A DNA stretch of 64,000 nucleotides. Source: Petrosia ficiformis. Lineage: Eukaryota; Porifera; Demospongiae; Haplosclerida; Petrosiidae. Within the stretch, counting starts at the first letter, position 1; each line of letters starts with the position of its first letter. Of the stretch, positions 25,136 to 36,109 are shown piece after piece. The notes below the pieces were generated by a model. The model was not told the origin of the DNA, did not search any database, and saw only the letters and a program-made list of their open reading frames with translations. The stretch is from NCBI GenBank assembly GCA_947044365.1, contig OX345636.1:26773466-26837465 (forward strand). The letters run 5' to 3'. Position numbers and translations under genes: made by a program.

Positions 25136-25243
25136 CTCATTATATATGGTTGAGTAGTAACTGTTTGGATTAGCATTGTTTTTCAGTAATTTTTCAACAT
25201 CCCTAATATTATTCCTCTCAACTGCTCTATACAGTTCTTCATC
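25136..25243 (-). CDS. First ankyrin-like exon of the array (36 residues)
   Basis: A 108-bp phase-0 exon, CTATAG|GATGAA to GAG|GTATGT, encodes DEELYRAVERNNIRDVEKLL then KNNANPNSYYSTIYNE. It resembles exon 11,466-11,558 and acts as an N-terminal capping repeat, lacking TPLH but keeping helix 2 and the NANPN turn. It joins the short linker exon 25,306-25,346 in phase. Confidence 0.82.
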
Positions 25244-25305
25244 CTATAGTTTAGTATATATTTCATTAAAATACAAATAATATATTATAATATTATTACA
25301 CATAC

Positions 25306-26452
25306 TAGTTTCTCTTGTTCATCTGTTTTCTTTGAATCATCCAAAACTATAGAAATAATGATAATTAATTAGTAAAATAATAATAATTTTTTTTGTGAGA
25401 TGACTGACATTGAGAATTTAATGTTTATTGCAGCTTATCACAGGACTTTTAACAAACTAGAATATTACTACTCAGTCATATGATAAATGATTAAATCATT
25501 GATTTAATACATATCAAGCACATATAAGCACATAATGACATGGATCGGAATGCACAATTTCATTTCTACATTTTGGCCACAGTTTACTTTCAGTACCCCA
25601 AACTTGGCTCCTTTTTTGACATGGAATACTACTTCTGCCAACTTGCTTACCAGGACTCGAAAGTCTCGAAGCGCTTTGTAGGACTAATTGAAATCAGTGT
25701 CCTCCCTCCTTTGACTGCAACTGGGGTAAACAAAATGACCCCAATGCAAGTTGGTACCAGCTACTCTGAGGAAATCAGGTTTTACAGCAATGAAAATGTC
25801 TCAGCTACCCACCAGATTGCATGGGTGGGGCCACTAAATCCTCAAATTGCATGGATACGCTCTCTTTAAAATTCCCCCTGTACTCCTTATTTAGGCCAAA
25901 GGGTGAGCGAAAAACCATCAACTTTGTTTACATACATTTGGAGTGTTTGGTAATGCTAGGAATGCACTCTGAACTGCATAGGGGTCAAACGTTACATATA
26001 TGTGACATCAGTCCTCTAGGGGTCAATGAGCAAACATTTTGATATATAAATGACAGCATATACTATTATATGATGTCAAATGATACCAAATGACTAGGAG
26101 CTATACACACTTTGATTATGACTAGTTGACACACAAGAAATGTCTTTAACAGCTCTATAGGTTTAACTAATTAATCAACTAATCAGACTAGTTATTAAGG
26201 CTAGCGCTTTGATATCAAACAAATTTGATAGTGACACAGTAGTTATCTAACAAATTATTATTCTGTATGAAACATCATAACAATGATAATTATAATATAA
26301 CACATAATATGTATACTTCTTACTTGTTTCTTGCTCTTTAGTTTTTGGTTGCATATATTCATCTTTTTGCTTGCCTTGTATTGTGTCATTATCACTTGTT
26401 TCTTGTGACCTCTTATCATCTAATTGGGATGTTTTCTGTGATTTCTCAATGG
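25306..26452 (-). CDS. Two hydrophilic linker exons (26324-26452 and 25306-25346)
   Basis: Exon 26324-26452 (TTTCAG|CCATTG to ACAA|GTAAGA) encodes AIEKSQKTSQLDDKRSQETS and then DNDTIQGKQKDEYMQPKTKE. Exon 25306-25346 (41 bp) encodes ILDDSKKTDEQEKL. Phases run 1 to 1 and 1 to 0, fitting both neighbours. Composition is charged and low in hydrophobics, so this is probably a flexible linker between the coiled coil and the ankyrin domain. Confidence 0.75.
25545..26022. mobile_element. Older copy of the piggyBac-like MITE (inverted, truncated)
   Basis: It matches the reverse complement of 6112-6701 over most of its length, with many substitutions. The right end (..CCTCTAGGGG followed by TCAA) is a mutated TTAA end. 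The left end is lost. The open frames across it come from the repeat. Confidence 0.65.
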
Positions 26453-27061
26453 CTGAAAAATTAATTTTAATTATAAATGATATATTTATAGTATGATCAT
26501 GTGATTATTAATATAAATTTACAATTGTGGTCACATGATGATGTCATCATTACATCATAATAATACAGTAACCTGATTATATAATACACATCTATGAATA
26601 GTAATTATAAATTCATCCCTCTTTTTAAAATGTATAATACACATTATAAAGTATGTAGATTTCCTACTGGATCTGTATAGCCTCTCTGATATAAAATTCT
26701 CATCACTACTGGTATAGGAAATGCTTATCAACAAATATTTGTTAATATAAACAGTTAAGCTATTTCCTGTAGTTTGTTACTGAATGGTTTTGTAAAATTG
26801 TTATATATATATATTGGCAGGTGTATGATGTACTCTGAAGTGGTTATACTATGAAAGAGTTTATCATACTTGATCCTTGTTCTTTGAACCTCAAGGTATT
26901 CAATTCTTTTGCCATTCCTTTGTTAAGATCCATCTGTAGTGTATACTTTCTTGTCAAAATGGACTCTGCCAACATTAAAACATATAAGACATGATACCTA
27001 CATGTATTGTAGACTAAAGCATACGTTCTATTACACACCACCCCCATTAATTAACCAACCC

Positions 27062-27448
27062 TAGTGATGGGCAATGCTAACGAATTTGTTATTGATACAA
27101 TACTGATATTTTCATGTCTAGTATTGAATATATCGATATTTTTCAATAATTATAATATTGTCAATTACCAAAACATGTGAAACAAGAAGTAAAAACAACA
27201 ATTTTACTATAAATACTTAAATTATCATCAGATGTTCATGAATTTAACATTAGATTCAAAATAAGAGAAGAGAGTGTCAGAGACAAAAATGTTCATAATA
27301 CAGTAAAGTAAAATTAAATTTAGTGAAGTAGGTTTGGTTTAATTACGTCATACAATATTGATATCATAGGATGCACAATTTGATCAATACTCCAAAATAA
27401 TGAAAGTATCTATTGACACTTCTATTATATATATATCACCCATCACTA
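27062..27448. mobile_element. Probable hAT-type MITE
   Basis: The left end TAGTGATGGGCAAT and the right end (reverse complement TAGTGATGGGTGAT) form terminal inverted repeats like those of the MITE at 2369. The flanks (ACCAACCC and ACCAAATT) match at only five of eight positions, so the target duplication is decayed. The interior has ATCGATATTTTTC-type repeats and no gene. Confidence 0.6.
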
Positions 27449-27564
27449 ACCAAATTAATGGGAATTATATAAAATACTCTTTTACTAAATGTATAGGTGT
27501 CTTATATAATTATGTCTTTTTAATTGTACAAATTAATGTTTAAAATTATAATAATGGAATTAAC

Positions 27565-27723
27565 CTTCTTCATGTGCCTTTTGAAGTTCCTCATTCAACT
27601 GTCTAATATATTCATCCTTTTCTCCAAGTTGTGCAGTCATCTCCCTCAACCTCTTCTCAGCTATTTCCGCTGCATTTGTCATTTCCTGAAAGCTCTTATC
27701 AGCTAATTGTAAATTCTGTGTGG
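27565..27723 (-). CDS. Coiled-coil exon (53 residues)
   Basis: A 159-bp exon, TTTCAG|CCACAC to GAAG|GTTAAT, phase 1 in and 1 out. It reads TQNLQLADKSFQEMTNAAEI then AEKRLREMTAQLGEKDEYIR and QLNEELQKAHEE. Heptads of Leu/Ile/Met with abundant Glu/Lys/Gln predict a coiled coil. It joins exon 30,322-30,505 (ends with one base) and 26,324-26,452 (starts with two) in frame, which helps tie the 30-kb module to the ankyrin array. Confidence 0.82.
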
Positions 27724-27799
27724 CTGAAAGGAAAATATATTTTAGACTTCATGAATAATTGCTTTCCAAGAGGTTGATATATATGTCTGTGTCAGTTAC

Positions 27800-27960
27800 A
27801 TGAGTATGCATTGTATACATACATGTATTTAAGGAAGTTGAGTCATTCCAGGTGGCTCAGTCAATTAATGGGGGTGGTGTGCAAAAAATGCGTTCTTCAG
27901 CTACAGACCAGCAGGAAGAGTCAGAAAAAAGAATGTAACACTGCAACTATTACTAATAAA
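27800..27960. repeat. SINE-like interspersed repeat
   Basis: It contains GGTGGCTCAGTCAATTAATG and then ACCAGCAGGAAGAGTC. Related segments occur near 10,830-10,930, 49,020-49,130, and in reverse near 46,500-46,600 and 47,200-47,310. The family seems tRNA-derived or MITE-like. Ends were not resolved. Confidence 0.45.
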
Positions 27961-28348
27961 TATTGTATATAGCAGAGAAGCTGTATAAAGATGATGCAAA
28001 AATCTGTAACAAGTAAGTATCAAGTTGTCGAGTTTCAGACATGGGTAGTAACCATTTAGAACCTTGAAAGAGTACTTCAATTTGTATGCACGTAGACTGC
28101 AGTTAAATCTTAATTCTTTTGGGTCCAGTTTTCAACTCATCAGAAAGGTAGAGACACTAGTGCTATCAGCAATGATTGATACATAGTCATCACAAAGCAG
28201 TTATATGGATACATTTTTTCCCATTATACAGTGTACCTTGTTATAAATGTCGTTGTTTCGGCAGATTATTCAAGGGAAGTAACTAGCTTACTAAACAAAG
28301 TTTTGAACCTTGCAGTCATAGTATTAATACATATCATATAAGCATATA

Positions 28349-30058
28349 CGGTACATTCCAAAAAAAACGCTACGTACAGTAGGGTAGTGCGTCAGTAGTA
28401 CGCAACGAATTACAGATGAAGAAAGCAGCATACTTCGTAGGTAGTACGCAGTACTGCGCTGCGCAGCGTAGTAGTAAATTTGTCTATGAATAATAAATTT
28501 GTGCATGCGCAGTAATCCATGTTCATTAGCGGTTTTGTCGTGTGAAAATGGTGTACAGTACTTATAAGCAGCAAAGAGCCCTCTACTTTTCTTCTCTGGG
28601 GTATAAATCTACGACTATTGTTTCACTTTTGAGAGAAGAAGGATTAACTGTGAGCAGGAGTGGTGTAGCAAGACGTTTGAGTAAGTACAGATAAACTGGT
28701 AGCATAAGGCGTCGTCCTGGTTCTGCGCGTCCAACAAAGCTTCAAAAACTGCTAGTTGATAAGGAACATCCACTGTCCCTACAAACAATTTTAAGGTCTC
28801 GTAGCAAGCTTGGATGAATTTTCCGTGGTAGTGCCTACTGCCAACTTATAAGAGAGGCTAACAAGGTCAAAAGACTAGAATGGGCTCAGAAACATTTACA
28901 AGCAGTCCTACGAAATGAATTTACAGACGTGGTATGTACTGATGAATGTACAGTTATGTTAGAATGCCACAGATGTTTTTTGTTGCAGGATGAAAGGGAT
29001 TCAACCGAAGCCTAAGCCAAGGTATTTGACAATAATTACAGATAATTGTATATCGATATAAATTATGTATATATATATAAATATGTTTATAATTATACAT
29101 GTATAAAATTAATACAGTTTTCTCTTTTTTATCTCTTCTCCAGAGCTAAACATCCATGTAAAGTTCACGTCTGGGCAGGCATTAGTTGGGAAGGGTAGGC
29201 AGTTGCCTACATTAGTGTGTTAGAAGCTGGATAAAACCTTTCTTATCATCAGCAATAAATGTTACTAAATTCATGCAGGACAATGATCCGAAGCATACTT
29301 CCAGGATAGTAGGTGGTTGGATGGATGACAACAATGTTAATTGGTGAAGAACTCCCCCTGAATCTCCCGATTTAAATCCAAAGTGAAACTTTTAGTTGTA
29401 GATTTATACTTCATCTTTCTCTCTCAACCGGCTTTTTTAAATGCCACCAATTTTCAAGATTTACCTTTGTGCTATATATAAATAACAGTGTTGTTTTAGT
29501 TAACTATAAACATGAAGACAAAATTTCCAGCACACTCACCACACTGACCACACTTATTATACGCATGCGCAAATATGAGCCACGCCTACTATTTAATAAA
29601 ATTGGTCACATACTTTCAGAGATTGGAACAACTTTAAAACGTACTATTGCAGACTAGGAGCAATGTCAAAGCATTATAGTGTTTTCAGGGTCAAAAGTTT
29701 GTAATACAGCCGTCCATTGACGTCGCTCCAAGCCAAGGGTGTGGCTCGCCAGACTAACGTCAAAATGCATGCAATAAGCTTTAACTACTGCTGCGTGTGT
29801 AATTCTTAACACCTTATGCTGCGAGAGTAAACCACTTTAGACAAAGTAGCTATTCTGCTGAATATAGACTGCAAACATCATCCAATGCCAGCCACACCCT
29901 CTATTGCAATTAATAATAACGGTAGTACGTTTCAACGCAGTAATGGCTCACTATGTTGCATACTTTGGCAGTAGTGCGGTCTAGTACTGCGCAGCAGTTG
30001 AGCAAAGTTGCGGAGTAATTACCTCTACTCTACGTAGCTTTTTTTATGGACTATACCG
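28349..30058 (+). mobile_element. Tc1-like transposon, 1.71 kb, decayed
   Basis: The ends CGGTACATTCCA and (reverse complement) CGGTATAGTCCA form inverted repeats of about 38 bp with imperfect matches. TA is duplicated at 28347-28348 and 30059-30060. The interior encodes a degenerate Tc1/mariner transposase. It lies in the intron between the coiled-coil exon 27,565 and exon 30,322. Confidence 0.88.
28549..29385 (+). pseudogene. Tc1-like transposase, degenerate
   Basis: From ATG 28549 it reads MVYSTYKQQRALYFSSLGYK, then a helix-turn-helix (SLLREEGLTVSRSGVARRLS), a stop at 28693-28695, and SIRRRPGSGRPTK, the GRPR-like hook between the two HTH units. Later come SAYCQLIREANKVKRLEWAQ, the first catalytic region FTDVVCTDECTV, then KVHVWAGIS, QDNDPKHTS and TPPESPDLNP, which carry the other DDE/D positions. 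Several stops and frameshifts break it. Confidence 0.85.
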
Positions 30059-30321
30059 TATAATATATTTATAATAATAAATACACGTATATAAATAGGA
30101 AATGGTTAGGAAACTTCATTTATTAGCATCATTTCAATGTAAATAGCACTCATCAGTAATGTACTGTATTTTTGTCAGCAAATAAAAACGGATATCATCA
30201 TGTAATACATTTTATTACATTGTTTTATAGGACAGATTTGGGGTGCCTATTTACTAAATTGTACATGAAGTATGATACATTGCAAAACATTATCATATCA
30301 TTGATCTTTAATTACATGTAC

Positions 30322-30505
30322 CTGGTGTCTCTAAGAAATGACTGATGAATATTTTCCTTGTATTGCAATCTATTCCAGTCAGTGTTAAAGGACATCTAAA
30401 ATGGGGGTTAGGATTACATGATGAATCTGCCCACACAGTAAACACACAACATGGAGGGTCAGGGATGTTATTTGATTCAAAAAGATCTGCATCTCTCTTC
30501 ATGAT
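30322..30505 (-). CDS. Internal exon of the CARD/ankyrin locus, unknown domain (part 3)
   Basis: A 184-bp exon, GTACAG|ATCATG to CCAG|GTACAT, reads IMKRDADLFESNNIPDPPCC then VFTVWADSSCNPNPHFRCPL. Phase is 0 in and 1 out, matching exon 30,908-31,054 upstream and the coiled-coil exon downstream. The domain is Cys- and Pro-containing and likely beta-rich. I do not recognise it. Confidence 0.7.
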
Positions 30506-30907
30506 CTGTACATAAAAATCATTGCAGTGTGAAATATAAATGAATAATTATGTAGACATTAACATTAATCTGCAAACAGTACTGATATACATTTAATGTT
30601 TGCTCATGCAAAGGAACTGAGCGTGATATATTCCAGTAAAATGGCAATAGAGAAGTTCCTTGACATGTTTTTACAGGCTTTCTAGGCTGGTAGAGAACAG
30701 ATTGAACAACAAAGGCACAATGTCTCAGTTGTCCAATTATATACATTTGACTAAGTATAGCAAAATAGTGATCAATAACACATGGTATTTTAATATAAAC
30801 AAGTTATTTTCCAGAATATAAATCAAAATCTGGATTGTAAAACCCCCACTCATTAGAGCTGAATAATAGTTATTATAAAGCCTTAAAATACTGTATTCAC
30901 TATTTAC

Positions 30908-31215
30908 CCTGAGAGGTTCCATATGAGGTTCAATACTCCATCCTACTTGTTCCATGTGTTCTATATTAAGTTCAATATATCCATTTACTGGGTCCAGGAA
31001 AGAAAATCTGATAATCTGATCTTCAACTGCATTAGGATGCTTTGCTAGGATATACTTTTTAAAATATAATATATAATTAATGAAATGTAAAATACAATGT
31101 TTACTTACTTCTGACAATTTTTCTGTATTCTCTACAACGAGAAATCTCAATAGCCATCTGTTACTTCCTGTCTTCATATAATACGATATACCAGTGTATA
31201 TCTCACCGTGTAATT
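30908..31215 (-). CDS. Two exons of an unknown domain (31109-31215, 30908-31054)
   Basis: The 5' exon reads ELHGEIYTGISYYMKTGSNR then WLLRFLVVENTEKLSE, donor GAA|GTAAGT. The 3' exon reads YILAKHPNAVEDQIIRFSFL then DPVNGYIELNIEHMEQVGWS, donor AGG|GTAAAT. With 30,322-30,505 they form a domain of about 145 residues with alternating hydrophobic strands. The 5' exon either starts at ATG 31222 (MIELHGE) or is an internal exon with acceptor ATAG|AATTAC in phase 1, the phase used upstream. That choice decides whether this is a separate gene or part of the CARD gene. Confidence 0.68.
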
Positions 31216-31248
31216 CTATCATAGAAAATTAATTATTCAGTATAATGG

Positions 31249-31252
<4 letters not shown>

Positions 31253-31312
<60 letters not shown>
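31253..31312. repeat. (TA)n microsatellite
   Basis: About 30 uninterrupted TA units. Similar runs lie at 31,685-31,735, 36,612-36,630, 38,549-38,602 and 45,338-45,372. Open frames through them encode only Ile/Tyr runs. Confidence 0.95.
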
Positions 31313-31317
<5 letters not shown>

Positions 31318-31520
31318 AGCTAACAGCCACATCAAAGTTACTGACAGGTATTATATACGCGATATACACCCAACCACATGGACCTATAATGATATTCATA
31401 ATAGATTGCATCAGTCTGAGTATGTGTAGTGAAGCTGTAAATTCAAAAAAGTTGGAGACAAATGGAAAAAGGAGCGCAGAGCTGTAGATGTCAGGTGTAC
31501 ATGTTAGGTAAAGAATATAT

Positions 31521-31689
31521 TATATATAGCATGGCTTCTCGTTGTGTATCAGCAATATCAGCCCTTCACCCCTCGATAGCAGCCCTCCGCTTCACCTTGG
31601 GCTGCTATTTTGGTGTTCAGGTCTGATATTGCTGATACACACCTAAAAGTCATGTTATATATATTACATATATATTATATATAATATAT

Positions 31690-31731
<42 letters not shown>

Positions 31732-31995
31732 TATGTAATGTATATACCATGGCTTCGAGGGATATATGGCCAATATCAAGGTGCAAGGGTTTTATATTTG
31801 CCATATATCCTGAGAAGCCATGGTACATATAATATATTCTATAGCTAACAGAAACATCAAAGAAGAACAGGACAATGGACACGAGTAACAGGCTAACACA
31901 ACTTACACTTTCAGCGATATGGGGCAATGAAACGAATAGTTCCTGGGAGAACCAATAGATGGGCGTTTCTCCCAGGAACTATTCGTTTGTGCCCA
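31521..31995. repeat. Cluster of three palindromic elements
   Basis: Palindrome A (about 31,521-31,662) pairs GTATCAGCAATATCAG with its complement and nests a GC-rich hairpin (ATAGCAGCCC..GGGCTGCTAT). Palindrome B (about 31,743-31,828) pairs CCATGGCTTC..GATATATGGC. Palindrome C (31,921-31,995) pairs AACGAATAGTTCCTGGGAGA with its exact complement around a short loop. None encodes a protein. They may be fold-back MITEs nested in (TA)n DNA. Confidence 0.8.
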
Positions 31996-32372
31996 TGCAC
32001 TCAGGTGTGCCACCCTCCTTGCTAGGAATTATATTTCAGCAATACACTTTGTGCATATTCTATAATTATAACATATATATCTTAATGTTACATACCTATT
32101 TTAATAAAGATTTTCATTCATTGTAAATGGGTTAATGCTATAGCATAGTCATGCTACCAAAAGGCTTTGTGAATATTAAGATGCATATACCAATTTTCTG
32201 TAGCATAATACTTACACTTCACAAACCTAGGATTTTTCAAAGTATGCATGCAGTTGTAGCAGGCTGAAACTATCTTTTCTTATGACGTTAGAAGGAAATT
32301 TTGTCAAACATCAACAGGAATAAACTATCTTGGTTAATTAGCATTTTAATTATTTTTACCCTTCTCCAAAAT

Positions 32373-32965
32373 TGAAGGGTCCAATGCGAAAACTCCCTAA
32401 GTCCGTATTTCAACATTTTGAGAAAAACAGGGTTAATTAAATTTTATTAAAGTTTATTAATAATTAATCAAGTGTTACAAAGGCTATTTGTTACAATAAC
32501 ATTTAGAATGTGCACAATCTAATACCATGATAAATAAGTGATGATTTGGCAACTGGTATGTGATATAATCACTGGAATGATGGAATACTAGTGATACACG
32601 ATTAATCAGATTCATTGCCATTGACATCAGAACCAGTAATAGACTAATGAAATTGATGATATTATGGAGGTACATGTTTGTCTGCTACTCTTTAAAGTCA
32701 ACTAATTTGCTATTTTGCATAGGTATCATAGGAGTTTTTCGTATTGGAAACTTTATCGTGGCCATGCCCTCCTCGTATAAATTTTATTAAATATGTAGCC
32801 TCTAGTGATACAATCATGGATAAAATCATTTAGAAATAAAGATGTGAAAATTTTTAGAATGAAAGCTTTGGGGAAAGGATAACATAAAACTAGATAAACA
32901 CTTTGGTCAAATAATAAGTATTTTCAATTTTTCGGACTTAGAGAGTTTTTGCACAGGACCCTTCA
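32373..32965. mobile_element. Inverted-repeat element that supplies a host stop codon
   Basis: The left end TTGAAGGGTCCAATGCGAAA and the right end (reverse complement TTGAAGGGTCCTGTGCAAAA) match over about 36 bp through CTAAGTCCG. Exact boundaries and target duplication are ambiguous (AAT/ATT at the joins). It has no gene. The right terminal repeat lies in the last coding exon of the CARD/coiled-coil gene and contributes its C-terminal residues and stop. Confidence 0.75.
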
Positions 32966-33077
32966 ATTGCTAACTGTGTTTTCATCTCCAGGAAAGTTTT
33001 CAACTTAGACTCATACTGGACAGTCTCTGCATCTTTGTGTTTTAAAGCAATCTTGAAGGACTCTGCTTCTGCATGAA
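32938..33077 (-). CDS. Terminal coiled-coil exon running into a transposon end
   Basis: After ATCAG|TTCATG the exon reads VHAEAESFKIALKHKDAETV then QYESKLKTFLEMKTQLAIEG, a charged coiled coil. The final residues GSCAKTL and the TAA (32938-32940) come from the terminal repeat of the element at 32,373-32,965. No good donor precedes the insertion. Either the protein ends here or the insertion destroyed a donor that once led to exon 31,109-31,215. Confidence 0.72.
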
Positions 33078-33127
33078 CTGATAAGCAGCAAACTAAAATC
33101 TAAATCAATAATTTTAGATTGGCAAAC

Positions 33128-33638
33128 CTTTATCAAGCTTTTTCAATAGTGAATGCTTTACATGTTCTGCCTCTTTCTTAATATTCTCTATCTCCATTGA
33201 TTTCTTTTTTGAAAGTTGGTTGAATGTTTTAGCAGAACTCTGAGAGATCTTTAGTTCTACAATAGAATATTACGGAATTAACAACATTTCATTATTATAG
33301 TTGTTGAAACCTGTCTTTAGATTGTCTGCTTCATTTTTCAATGCTCCTTCTCTTTCCTTCACCTCCTTGTCCTTCTGCTTTATTTCATGAGCCAGCTTCA
33401 TTAATTCTTCTTCTTTTCGTATGACATTCAACTTTAGTTCTGTCACACTTAGAAGACGTCCCTCTTCCTCTTCTACATATTGACAAATATAAATCACTTA
33501 TTAATAACTACATTAACATATACAAACCTTGTGTTAATTGATTTGAAAATAATAGCTGAAGTAGACTATCTGGAACCTCCAAGTTGAGAGTTTCAATTAG
33601 AGAGACAATCTCACTTCTTTTGTAGGCAAATTCATTGG
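33128..33638 (-). CDS. Three helical/coiled-coil exons (33528-33638, 33311-33472, 33128-33256)
   Basis: All three are phase 1 in and 1 out with GT..AG borders. The first reads TNEFAYKRSEIVSLIETLNL then EVPDSLLQLLFSNQLTQ. The second reads EEEEGRLLSVTELKLNVIRK then EEELMKLAHEIKQKDKEVKE, strongly coiled-coil. The third reads ELKISQSSAKTFNQLSKKKS then EIENIKKEAEHVKHSLLKKL. Long Glu/Lys-rich heptads suggest self-association, as in signalling scaffolds with CARDs. Confidence 0.82.
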
Positions 33639-33835
33639 CTAGTGGAGACAATTAAAATGATTAATTTGTATGATTTATTCCAAGATATCCTATTAGTACA
33701 TCACACAAAACTGATGTCATGGCTATAATAATAGTAATGGTAATCTTTTTGGAAGAAGCTAGTGTAATAATATATCCTCTTGTAAAATATTTATTGAAAT
33801 ATGTATTATCTTGAGAGCAGTGTAGAATAACTCAC

Positions 33836-34207
33836 TCATTTTTGAATCTTTCTTGAAAAAACTCCATGATTCCAAAGGAACCTACAGATACATAAATACT
33901 GATCACTAAAAATAATATGCATTCATTGAATGGTTGTATTTTTTTATTTTGTATCCTTCTCTTTCTTCACCTTAGTTGATGGAATGTGTTCACTTTGTTT
34001 CTCTAGCTTAATATTGTCTACTACTGTGAGTGTCTGTATTTCAACATCCTCTGTATCTGATGAATAATTGATCTAACACAATCACATTATATAAATTATT
34101 CATACCGGTAATGTTCTTAAAAGGTAAATGAACTTGTTTTTCTGATATTTCCAAATGAAGTTGCTCAACAGACATGGTCCTGATTATTCTATGCTCAAAT
34201 TGTTTAT
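33836..34207 (-). CDS. Three short linker exons (34106-34207, 33971-34056, 33836-33881)
   Basis: They read DKQFEHRIIRTMSVEQLHLE with ISEKQVHLPFKNIT, then DTEDVEIQTLTVVDNIKLEK, then VPLESWSFFKKDSKM. Phases 1-1, 1-0 and 0-1 chain without a stop. The segments VEQLHLEISEKQ and, in the preceding exon, VTERQLNSLLQDV look like repeats of one short helical motif. Confidence 0.75.
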
Positions 34208-34748
34208 CTGTCAATATGTTCCAGAATTATAATAATAATCATAATAATAATAATAATATTAGAGTATTCATTATTTCAGAAATCACAGATTATCCTGAAT
34301 TATGAAAAGTACATAATTATATAAAGTGTACTGGTGTAGCCAGATCCTCACGATAAGGATCTGACTAGTATAAAAGCAGGCCTTTCAGGGAAATAGTTCC
34401 CCTGAATCTACACACTACATTAACTCCCACCACATTAATTGGTTTGATGATATTTTGATATGTATGTGTACTCAATAAGGCAGATACTATAAAAAGTAGA
34501 TTAGCTTAAAATAAATTGAAAAACAGCATGAGCATTTAGCAGGTCATGCTATTTCAATGCTTTGGGTGGGAGTTACATGCTCCCCCCTCCTCTTCAATTT
34601 TCAATGGTCATTTCATTAGAGTGGTTGTGGAAATCATGTACTGTATATGAAATGGTGTTATAAGTATTTCAACACTATCAGAGATGAAACATGTTTTTGT
34701 AATTAGAATTAGTAATTATTATATTCATAATTTCACATAATTATTTAC

Positions 34749-34973
34749 CTGGTACTGAAACATCTTGTAATAATGAATTTAGTTGTCTTTCTGTAACCTC
34801 TAAATCCAGGTTTTCAATGACAGACACCTTACCGCTAATCTTGAGACAATACTGCCACCCTAAGACGATATAGTATGAAATAAAGATGATCATAAATTCA
34901 TAACTTGAATGGGTTTCAAGATGTAAAACTTACTGTCTTCAGGTACTTTATCACCATGTTGTAGCGGCAGTAT
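34749..34973 (-). CDS. Two exons (34934-34973, 34749-34859)
   Basis: A 40-bp exon (ILPLQHGDKVPED) follows the large domain exon in phase 0 and joins a 111-bp exon reading RWQYCLKISGKVSVIENLDL then EVTERQLNSLLQDVSVP. Donors ACA|GTAAGT and CCAG|GTAAAT are strong. LDLEVTERQLNSLLQ resembles LNLEVPDSLLQLLFSNQ in exon 33,528-33,638, suggesting an internal repeat of a short helical unit. Confidence 0.78.
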
Positions 34974-35175
34974 CTATAGTGAGTAAATAAATTATAAAAA
35001 TTATGTAATACTATACAGAAAATGTTTGTAATTATATTACTAAAATTATGCATATTACGTTTTGCAGATTTAGTCTGACATTAAGTCTACATAACATGAA
35101 ACCATAATATTGCAATAATAATAATAATAATAATAATAATGGAGATAAAAAAACATCAATTGTAACTTAATGCAC

Positions 35176-35954
35176 CTCATTACTAAGCATTTGTGCATGG
35201 TCATCAATTGTCTTAACTGTATCTTCTTTCGTAGTTTTGGCTAATTGTGCAATAGTTCCCATTCCTCTCAGGTCTACGATTACCTCATTCTCTTCCAGTT
35301 CCCTCAATACAGCGGGGTCTTCAAAATCCCTCAAAACAGACGATTTAAAAAATGGTAGAACTGCATATGTGATTATTACGCAGTTCTTCTCCACATCAAT
35401 AATCAGTAGATCAGGTGGCCATGAAAACCGCTTCATGATGAACTCCTTCCAAGAGTAAATGCTTGCCCCATTCCAAGGAGTTCCTAAACGAATGGAGAAT
35501 GACGGTAGGCCAACAGGACAGCTTGGTGCAAGATCTGGATCTTTGAAAATTTCGATACTGGAGCTGAAGCCAAGCTTAAGAAATGCCTCGTATTTCTTTT
35601 CATATTCCTCCATGGATTGCTGAAGGATATGACTTTTTGAAACTTTCAGATACACCACTTTTATGAGATTGTAATTGAGGTAACCAACGAACTTTCGTCT
35701 AATAAGCCACGTAAGAACTTCTTCGGTAGTTGACTTAGAATCCAACTGCTCCAGGTATTTTTCAATACATTCGTTGTCATCTTCTTCATATGTCATGTGC
35801 CAATTAATACGAATCTTTAAATTGCTGACACTAACATCACGTGTTTCCTGATTAACCAGAACGAGGAAATCCTTGAATTCTTCTTTCAGCTGTTTAGCTT
35901 GTTCAACAGCATTCACATCCTTCGATTTAATAGTAGCTTTACCTTTTGAATAAC
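35176..35954 (-). CDS. Large single-exon domain (about 260 residues), unknown fold
   Basis: A 779-bp exon from ATACAG|GTTATT to GAG|GTGCAT is open throughout. It begins SYSKGKATIKSKDVNAVEQA, includes EEVLTWLIRRKFVGYLNYNL and a helical stretch, then a strand-rich half (SCPVGLPSFSIRLGTPWNG, SWPPDLLIIDVEKNCVIITY), and ends with a helical tail. It resembles, from memory only, domains found next to CARD/death-fold modules in sponge and cnidarian proteins, but I cannot name the family. It directly follows the second CARD-like exon. Confidence 0.85.
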
Positions 35955-36109
35955 CTGTATTTATTAAACATAGTTTAGGTGAGCAATACGCATTATGTAT
36001 GATTATATATAGATTAAATAGCACGAGTATATAAATCTTATGTAATGACCTATCATATGACCCCCTTCTCTAATCTTGTATATCTACAAGCTAATGAAAA
36101 TGAACATAC

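Noticed and set aside
30519..30746. 75-residue minus ORF (MYIIGQLRHC..) between exons 30,322 and 30,908
   Set aside because: Neighbouring exons already join in phase 0 without it and no acceptor in the right phase was found; kept as intron, though an alternative exon is possible.
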